This document shows positions 6,856-11,553 of a stretch of DNA of 11,553 nucleotides, piece by piece (within the stretch, counting starts at the first letter, position 1; each line of letters begins with the position of its first letter). The position numbers and the translations under genes were made by a program. The DNA lies in assembly GCA_031268395.1 (NCBI GenBank), contig JAIRXI010000253.1:1-11553 (forward strand). The letters run 5' to 3'. The notes beneath the pieces are model-generated. The model had not been told where the DNA came from and made no database searches. It saw only the letters and a list, made by a program, of their open reading frames with translations. The stretch is from Tannerella sp. (GTDB lineage Bacteria; Bacteroidota; Bacteroidia; Bacteroidales; Tannerellaceae).

Positions 6856-6985
6856 TAACGATGAACGATGAACGGGGTTTGCCCGTCAGGGCATTCCTAT
6901 CAATAGAAAAAGCGATCAAATCGGCTGTTGAACTCCGTATGGAGTTCCATTCGGCAAGGGCGACATTCGTATGCTATGGATATAC
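6856..6985. repeat. Dispersed inverted-repeat element, copy 3 (one end lost)
   Basis: Begins with aacgatgaacgatgaacgg seven bases after mlaF, then the same 25-bp arm (from 6874). The interior is the reverse complement of copies 1 and 2: gaactcc-gtat-ggagttc at 6930-6947, and ttcgtatgctatggatat near 6966-6983. The expected second arm is absent; sequence departs from the family after about 6985. A plus-strand frame from 6861 reads MNDERGLPVRAFLSI, like the minus frame of copy 2. The rest of the gap (6986-7112) contains a C- and T-rich stretch, the second 20-bp repeat and no gene. The element sits between the convergent mlaF and korB. Confidence 0.8.
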
Positions 6986-7040
6986 AACTCCTGCGGACCG
7001 TTTTTTTCCGGCAGGCCGTCTTCCGGACACGACGGGGGAA

Positions 7041-7060
7041 GTGTCTAATGGACATGTTGG
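7041..7060 (+). repeat. 20-bp dispersed repeat, copy B
   Basis: An exact second copy of gtgtctaatggacatgttgg (first at 4991-5010). It lies in unrelated flanking sequence, but again close downstream of a copy of the inverted-repeat element. Identity over 20 bases makes chance unlikely. Confidence 0.7.
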
Positions 7061-7112
7061 AATTATATCTCAATGCCAACCACGTTTAGTCTACTTCGCT
7101 GGGAAGATTTTG

Positions 7113-7148
7113 TGAACGACGAACGTCATCGTTCATCGTTCATCGTTA
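7113..7148. repeat. Heptamer hairpin overlapping the end of korB
   Basis: tgaacgacgaacg (7113-7125) and cgttcatcgttca (7130-7142) form a 13-bp stem with one mismatch and a tcat loop, and the run continues to cgttaa (7148). The repeats match the heptamer ends of the dispersed element and could be the displaced right end of copy 3 or a solo end. The minus-strand korB stop codon lies in the loop. The stem has no U-run, so it may act as an mRNA end barrier rather than an intrinsic terminator. Confidence 0.7.
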
Positions 7149-8163
7149 AATCCTTGATTTCCCAGACTTCGCCGCTCATCAGCAGGTCATACAGTTTGCG
7201 TACCGGTTTGCCGGCCTGGACTTCGCTGATTTGCTGCGCTACGGATTCGTCATAGGCAGGCGCTTCCACATCGCGGATCACACCCGTCGCCACCGGCAGG
7301 CCATCTCTCATCATGGCCAGCATCATGTGCAGCGTCATGTCCTGTTCGTGCGCGTCGTGCACCAGTATGTCTTCCGGCGTATAGCCGTCTTCGCCAACGA
7401 TCACCGCTTTCAGTTTCAGCCCGTCCAGCACAAGCCCTTTCTCCCGGTGCTGTCCGAACAGCATCTTTTCGCCGTGACGGAGCGCGATGGTTTTTTCCGC
7501 ACGAAACGTCCTGTCGGTAATCGCTCTGTGTATTCCGTCATTGAAGATTACGCAGTTGTCCAGCACTTCCACCACGGAGGTCCCCCTGTGCCGCGCTGCG
7601 GCGACAAAGACTTCGGTCTGGCTGGCCAGCTCTGCGTCAATCGCCCGGGCAAAAAACCGGCCGCGTGCACCCAGCGTCAGTTCTGCCGGAATAAACGGGT
7701 CTTCCACCGTGCCGAACGGCGAACTTTTTGAAACAAATCCGCGGTCGGAAGTCGGGGAATACTGTCCTTTCGTCAGGCCGTATATCTTGTTATTCATCAG
7801 GATAATGTTCAGGTCGACATTACGCCTTACGGCATGGATAAAGTGATTGCCTCCGATGGCCAGACAGTCGCCGTCACCCGTAATCAGCCAGACGCTCAGG
7901 TCCGGACGGGCGGTTTTCACGCCTGTGGCAATGGCGGCTCCACGTCCGTGAATCGTATGAAATCCGTACGTATTCATGTAGTAGGGCAGGCGCGACGAAC
8001 ATCCGATGCCGGAAATCACCGCTATCCGGTGGGGCGGAACGTTCAGTTCGGCCATGGCCTTGTGCAGGCTGTTCAGGGTGGCGTAGTCGCCGCAGCCCGG
8101 ACACCAGCGTACATACTGGTCGCTTTTATAATCCTGGGGGGTATAGTTAACGTCTGTATTCAT
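7126..8163 (-). CDS. korB: 2-oxoacid:ferredoxin oxidoreductase beta subunit (KorB)
   Basis: A 345-residue thiamine-diphosphate subunit. The start at 8163 is chosen because tggagg precedes it at good distance and it lies 4 bp after the korA stop; a longer frame up to 8289 would overlap korA. WCPGCGDY (20-27) supplies two cysteines for the 4Fe-4S cluster, with Cys55 (GIGCSS) and Cys204 (DNCVIFND) as the other likely ligands. The ThDP/Mg motif runs from GDGD (97-100) to NN (124-125), followed by KIYGLTKGQYSPTS as in the family. With KorA it would convert a 2-oxoacid and CoA to acyl-CoA and CO2 with reduction of ferredoxin, probably 2-oxoglutarate to succinyl-CoA or the reverse. The last residues TMNDER and the stop come from the heptamer repeat, so the native end was probably near IKDL. 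Confidence 0.95.
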   Translation of the reverse strand: MNTDVNYTPQDYKSDQYVRWCPGCGDYATLNSLHKAMAELNVPPHRIAVISGIGCSSRLPYYMNTYGFHTIHGRGAAIATGVKTARPDLSVWLITGDGDCLAIGGNHFIHAVRRNVDLNIILMNNKIYGLTKGQYSPTSDRGFVSKSSPFGTVEDPFIPAELTLGARGRFFARAIDAELASQTEVFVAAARHRGTSVVEVLDNCVIFNDGIHRAITDRTFRAEKTIALRHGEKMLFGQHREKGLVLDGLKLKAVIVGEDGYTPEDILVHDAHEQDMTLHMMLAMMRDGLPVATGVIRDVEAPAYDESVAQQISEVQAGKPVRKLYDLLMSGEVWEIKDLTMNDER

Positions 8164-8167
8164 AAGT

Positions 8168-10021
8168 TCAGTCCTCCAATATTTTTGTAAATTCTTCCAC
8201 CAGACGGGATACGACAAACGGCTGTCCCTTGACGCGGTTGAACGTGCAGGGACAGAATCCGTCGATCTGGCTGCGCAGGTAACCGGCAAACTGGCCGTTA
8301 TTCTGTTCCGCCACCACTACTTTCCGGTAGCGGCCGAGCGTTTCTGCGGTATTTTTCGGCAGCGGCCGGATGAAGCGGAACACGGCCAGCGCTACTTTTT
8401 GGCCCTGCTGCTGCATGATCTCCATCGCCTCGTACAGGTGTCCGGCAACGCCTCCCCATCCGGCAATCAGCAGGTCGGCATCCCGGTCGCCGGCCACTTC
8501 CAGTTCGGGGATACAGTCGGCGATCCGGTCGATTTTTGCCTGTCGGACGCTCACCATTTTCTGATGATTGTCCGGGTCGGTAGAGATGGCGCTGGTATGG
8601 TAATCCTTTTCCAGTCCGCCGATGCGGTGGGCGAAGCCTTCCGTGCCGGGGACGGCCCAGTAGCGCACGAGACTTTCCGCGTCGCGCCGGCAGGCATTCC
8701 AGGGCGCATCGTCTTGATAGCCGGAGACGTAATTCGGCCGGATGTCCGGATACGCATCCAAGTCGGGAATCCGCCATGCGGCGGCGCCGTTTGCCACGAA
8801 TCCGTCGGTCAGGAGGATGACGGGCGTCATGTGTTCGACCGCGAGTTTACCCGCCCAGAAAGCAGCGTCAAAACAGTCGGTTGGCGTAGAGGCAGCCAGT
8901 ACGGCGACCGGGCTTTCGCCGTTGCGTCCGTAGAGCGCCTGCGTCAGGTCGGTCTGTTCACTCTTGGTCGGCATGCCGGTCGACGGGCCGCCCCGCTGCA
9001 CGTCGACCACGACCAGCGGCAGCTCGGCCATGACGGCCAGTCCGATGGCTTCGCTCTTCAGCGCCAGTCCGGGACCCGAAGTCGACGTAGCGCCCAGACA
9101 GCCGGCAAAACTGGCTCCAATGGCGGTGCAGACGCCCGCAATTTCGTCTTCGGCCTGTACGGTGATCACGCCCATATCTTTCCGTTTGGCCAGTTCCTGA
9201 AGAATTTCCGTAGCCGGCGTAATCGGGTAGCTGCCGAGGAACAGTTTCAATCCGGCTTTTTCGGCGGCAGCCATCAGGCCGTAGGCTGTCGCCGCGTTTC
9301 CGTTGACGTCGGTGTAAAATCCCGGCGGGATATGCGTACTTTCGATCCGGTAGGTGGAGACGGAAGCTTGAATGTTGTTCCCGTAATTGTAGCCGTCGAC
9401 CAGCGCCTTGATATTGGCCCGGGCGATGACGGGTTTCTTCGCGAATTTGCCCTGCAGCATGTGCATGGCGCTGTCCAGCGGCCTGTCAAAAAGCCAGCAC
9501 ACCAGCCCCAGCGTAAACATGTTCTTGCATCGCAGAACGGATTTGTTGTCCAGGCCAAAGTCCGCCAGTCCCTCGCGCACCATCGTCGAGATGGGCGCCG
9601 CCACGACCTGCCTGTCGGCAAGGCCCAGTTCTCCGAACGGATCGCCGGTCGCGAACTGGGCTTTTTCGAGGTCTCTGGCCTGGAAGGAGTCTGTATCAAT
9701 GATGACGACCGCATTGGGCTTAAGCCGCTTTGCGTTCACTTTCAATGCGGCGGGATTCATCGCGACCAACACGTCGGACTTGTCGCCCGGTGTATAAATT
9801 TTCTTTGAACCCAAATGTACCTGAAAACCGGAAATCCCGCTGAGCGACCCTTGCGGGGCGCGCACCTCGGCCGGATAGTCCGGGAAGGTGGAGATGTCGT
9901 TCCCGAAGATGGCGGAAAGATTCGAGAAAATCGTCCCCGTCAACTGCATCCCGTCACCGCTGTCTCCCGAAAAACGAATGACCACCTGATCCAGGGTGGT
10001 TACTTTTGCTGTTTCTGTCAT
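8168..10021 (-). CDS. korA: 2-oxoacid:ferredoxin oxidoreductase alpha subunit with fused gamma domain (KorA)
   Basis: A 617-residue subunit joining the gamma domain (about 1-190, opening with VVIRFSGDSGDGMQLTG) to the alpha domain (about 220 onward). The alpha domain shows GSYPITPATEI, then SGPGLALKSEAIGLAVMAEL and RGGPSTGMPTKSEQTDL, which are typical of KorA-type enzymes. The fused two-subunit form is common in Bacteroidetes and actinobacteria. The ATG at 10021 (MTETAKV) is preferred to an in-frame TTG three codons upstream. korB starts 4 bp after the stop, so the genes are co-transcribed and probably translationally coupled. No separate ferredoxin-like subunit (KorD) lies upstream. A possible -7 box GAATTTTG (10042-10035) has one mismatch and no good -33, so the promoter is uncertain. 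Substrate preference for 2-oxoglutarate is inferred from motifs and subunit form. Confidence 0.95.
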   Translation of the reverse strand: MTETAKVTTLDQVVIRFSGDSGDGMQLTGTIFSNLSAIFGNDISTFPDYPAEVRAPQGSLSGISGFQVHLGSKKIYTPGDKSDVLVAMNPAALKVNAKRLKPNAVVIIDTDSFQARDLEKAQFATGDPFGELGLADRQVVAAPISTMVREGLADFGLDNKSVLRCKNMFTLGLVCWLFDRPLDSAMHMLQGKFAKKPVIARANIKALVDGYNYGNNIQASVSTYRIESTHIPPGFYTDVNGNAATAYGLMAAAEKAGLKLFLGSYPITPATEILQELAKRKDMGVITVQAEDEIAGVCTAIGASFAGCLGATSTSGPGLALKSEAIGLAVMAELPLVVVDVQRGGPSTGMPTKSEQTDLTQALYGRNGESPVAVLAASTPTDCFDAAFWAGKLAVEHMTPVILLTDGFVANGAAAWRIPDLDAYPDIRPNYVSGYQDDAPWNACRRDAESLVRYWAVPGTEGFAHRIGGLEKDYHTSAISTDPDNHQKMVSVRQAKIDRIADCIPELEVAGDRDADLLIAGWGGVAGHLYEAMEIMQQQGQKVALAVFRFIRPLPKNTAETLGRYRKVVVAEQNNGQFAGYLRSQIDGFCPCTFNRVKGQPFVVSRLVEEFTKILED

Positions 10022-10106
10022 TGTAAGCAAGTATCAAAATTCATTAGACTTTTTTATTAAATCCAGCTTCCGCCAGACGGCCGGCCATCATTCACGATCG
10101 CCATAA

Positions 10107-10123
10107 AACGCTTAGCGTTTTGC
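10107..10123. terminator. Small palindrome between aroK and korA
   Basis: aaaacgc-tta-gcgtttt, a perfect 7-bp stem with a 3-nt loop, 77 bp beyond the aroK stop and 86 bp before korA. As RNA on either strand it has a short GC core and ends in U, so it could be a weak bidirectional terminator of aroK. The remainder of the 178-bp gap (10022-10199) shows no gene. Confidence 0.4.
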
Positions 10124-10199
10124 ACTTATTCAAACCTCATGCTGTTTTGCCGCTCAAAAGTACTCATTTTCCGTTGAAGCCGGTCGCCGTTTGATTTTT

Positions 10200-10727
10200 T
10201 TATGAAAGCAGCTTCTTCTTCAGGCTGGCAGCCAGCGCATCCACATCTGCCGCGGTCTCCGTCGCGCCGGCATGGAGCACGATGTCCGCCTGTTCGTAGT
10301 ACCGGCTGCGTTCGGACAGGGAGGCCGCGATGAACTGCCTCAGTTCCTCGCCCGAACGGTTTTTCAGCACCGGGCGTGTATTCCTGCACACTTCCGTACG
10401 CCTCGCCAGTTCTTCGACGGAAAGCTCCAGATAGACCGTCGTTCCAGCCGCGTTCATAAACGCCATATTCCCGTGAAAGCAGGGAGTCCCGCCACCCGTG
10501 GAAATCACGGCATCTTCATATCCGCCCACTTCGCGAAGCGCCTCCCGCTCCATTTCGCGAAAGCCGTCTTCGCCTTCTTCCTCAAAGATCCGGCGGATCG
10601 TCCGGCAATAACGCCTTTCGATGAAGTGATCCAGGTCTGTGAACGAAAGGTTCATCTGTCCCGAAAGCGCTTTCCCCAGGGTTGTCTTCCCGGCGCCCAT
10701 GTAACCGGTCAAAAAAATACGCCGCAT
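10200..10727 (-). CDS. aroK: Shikimate kinase
   Basis: A 175-residue enzyme that phosphorylates shikimate at the 3-position with ATP, in the chorismate and aromatic amino-acid pathway, in the cytoplasm. Walker A is GYMGAGKTT (8-16). Shikimate-binding residues are visible: DLD (31-33), Arg57 in GFRE, and the GGG at 78-80. The lid/nucleotide region has RNTRPVL (Arg118) and SRYYEQAD (Arg142). The start is set at 10727 because the -7 promoter box ends at 10751. That excludes the in-frame starts further upstream (10763, 10781) and leaves the one at 10745 almost leaderless, though possible (adding MKTAGQ). Length is normal for the family. It stands alone, between a polysaccharide lyase gene and korAB, with its own promoter. 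Confidence 0.95.
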   Translation of the reverse strand: MRRIFLTGYMGAGKTTLGKALSGQMNLSFTDLDHFIERRYCRTIRRIFEEEGEDGFREMEREALREVGGYEDAVISTGGGTPCFHGNMAFMNAAGTTVYLELSVEELARRTEVCRNTRPVLKNRSGEELRQFIAASLSERSRYYEQADIVLHAGATETAADVDALAASLKKKLLS

Positions 10728-10750
10728 CTGTCCTGCTGTTTTCATGCGGG

Positions 10751-10782
10751 CAAAAGTAATCATTTCCCGCGGAAGCTTCAAG
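10751..10782 (-). promoter_or_regulatory. Bacteroidetes-type promoter for aroK
   Basis: On the minus strand a -7 box TACTTTTG (10758-10751) matches TAnnTTTG exactly. CTTG (10782-10779) serves as -33 with a 20-bp spacer to the box. Transcription would begin near 10745, leaving a short leader before the ATG at 10727. This is the evidence for the shorter aroK start. The stretch 10783-10893 up to the lyase gene shows no further gene or clear terminator. Confidence 0.75.
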
Positions 10783-10893
10783 CGTTTGCCGGAATAAGGA
10801 AGGAGTTGTCCGGAAATGAATCATGCAAATGGATCGGAGACGTTTTTTGCAAGACGAAGGTCCGTTCAGTCACGCAGGGCGCCGCTAATGATT

Positions 10894-11553
10894 TCACCTG
10901 CTGCGTTCGACAGGTAAGAGGACCGATTCTCCTTCCCGGTGCTCGACGGGTAACGTGATGACGGTCTGTTTGTCCGTTTCACTGTAGCGACAATAATCTC
11001 CCTGCCATTTACCGCTTATCCGCAGGATGATTTCCTTTTCTTTTTGTGTCGGGTCGCAGACTGAGAGCATCCGCCTGTCGCCGTCCCGTTCCATCATGAC
11101 GATACACGGCCGGTCGGCGCAAAGGGTTTCTCCGTCAGGTATCTGAAACGAAAAAGGTTCGAAAAAGACGGACTGTATGATGTTTTTAAAGCGTACCACA
11201 TGCGCTTTTTCGGTGAGACACAGCGGCTCGATGCCGGACTGTTTCATCTGTTGCTGCCAGTCGTCCTTTGTCGCAGACGGAAATACCATATAACCGTAGC
11301 TTGCGCTTTGGGGCGAAATGCCGTGATTAATCCACAGTCTGAAAACCTCTTTCTCGACGGGTTCTTCATCATACACGGAGGCGATACGGCGCCAGTTTCC
11401 GGTCGCTTTTCCCGTTTCTGCCGTGAGCACTGCCGAACCGAACGGATAATAGACCATTCCGTCGTGATACACGGCCTGACCGAGGTCGTCTTCCATAAAA
11501 ACGATTTCTCCCCGGCGAAGTTTTTGTTCTACGGAAGTAACGACTTCGTAATC
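10894..11553 (-). CDS. Polysaccharide lyase family 8 protein, C-terminal part (cut by window edge)
   Basis: The frame is open to the window edge, giving 219 C-terminal residues; the ATG at 11496 is internal. The sequence fits the beta-sandwich and C-terminal domains of family 8 lyases (hyaluronate, chondroitin AC or xanthan lyases). It shows VYHDGMVYYPFG, then GNWRRI, then VFRLWINHGISPQSASYGYMVFPS, matching the family pattern of a G-W-x-x-I segment and an HG-x(n)-Y-x-Y-x-x-x-P strand. The catalytic alpha/alpha domain with its Asn, His, Tyr and Arg residues, and any signal peptide, lie outside the window. Such enzymes cleave acidic polysaccharides, often host glycosaminoglycans, by beta-elimination. 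Substrate cannot be told from this part. No terminator was recognised between it and aroK. Confidence 0.82.
   Translation of the reverse strand, partial: DYEVVTSVEQKLRRGEIVFMEDDLGQAVYHDGMVYYPFGSAVLTAETGKATGNWRRIASVYDEEPVEKEVFRLWINHGISPQSASYGYMVFPSATKDDWQQQMKQSGIEPLCLTEKAHVVRFKNIIQSVFFEPFSFQIPDGETLCADRPCIVMMERDGDRRMLSVCDPTQKEKEIILRISGKWQGDYCRYSETDKQTVITLPVEHREGESVLLPVERSR

Noticed and set aside
6861..7115. Plus-strand 84-codon frame in the mlaF-korB gap
   Set aside because: The first part is the repeat element frame and the rest runs through unrelated sequence after the element breaks off; no independent sign of a protein.
8164..8289. Upstream extension of korB to 8289
   Set aside because: It would overlap korA by about 120 bp and adds residues unlike the family, while the ATG at 8163 has a good ribosome-binding site.

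Overview
The window looks like a chromosomal segment of a Bacteroidales bacterium, possibly Tannerellaceae- or Porphyromonadaceae-like. Three promoters match the Bacteroidetes pattern (TTG, about 20 bp, TAnnTTTG). The lipoprotein signals, the shikimate kinase and the fused KorA also fit that order. Coding DNA is GC-rich with AT-richer gaps. The genus cannot be fixed from sequence reading alone.

Layout. Positions 1-260 hold a REP-like hairpin and copy 1 of a repeat family. A minus-strand operon with its own promoter (4629-4659) and terminator (265-293) reads outer-membrane porin-like barrel (4579-3236), imelysin-like lipoprotein (3199-2015), di-heme oxidoreductase lipoprotein (1831-299). This is a cell-envelope set of the kind linked to iron uptake. 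A 767-bp gap (4580-5346) carries the operon promoter, two small hairpins, repeat copy 2, a 20-bp dispersed repeat, an unrelated element with 28-bp perfect inverted repeats, and the promoter of the next operon. Plus-strand mlaE and mlaF follow (5347-6848): permease and ATPase of an MCE-type lipid transporter, with no mlaD in view. The convergent gap 6849-7125 holds repeat copy 3 (one end lost), a second copy of the 20-bp repeat and a short heptamer hairpin. Minus-strand korA-korB (10021-7126) encode a two-subunit 2-oxoacid:ferredoxin oxidoreductase, most likely for 2-oxoglutarate. Upstream on the same strand lie aroK (shikimate kinase) with its own promoter and the C-terminal part of a family 8 polysaccharide lyase cut by the window edge.

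The most unusual material is the dispersed repeat. It is about 185 bp when complete: heptamer runs (atgaacg)n at both ends in inverted orientation, 25-bp perfect inverted arms, and an inner near-palindrome. Copy 2 is open along its whole length on both strands; the two frames start with the same 13 residues and share almost the same last 17. The heptamer run puts ATG and TGA in all three frames on one strand and no stop on the other. At korB the heptamers have become the end of the gene, supplying the last six codons and the stop.

No transposase, CRISPR array, tRNA or rRNA was seen.
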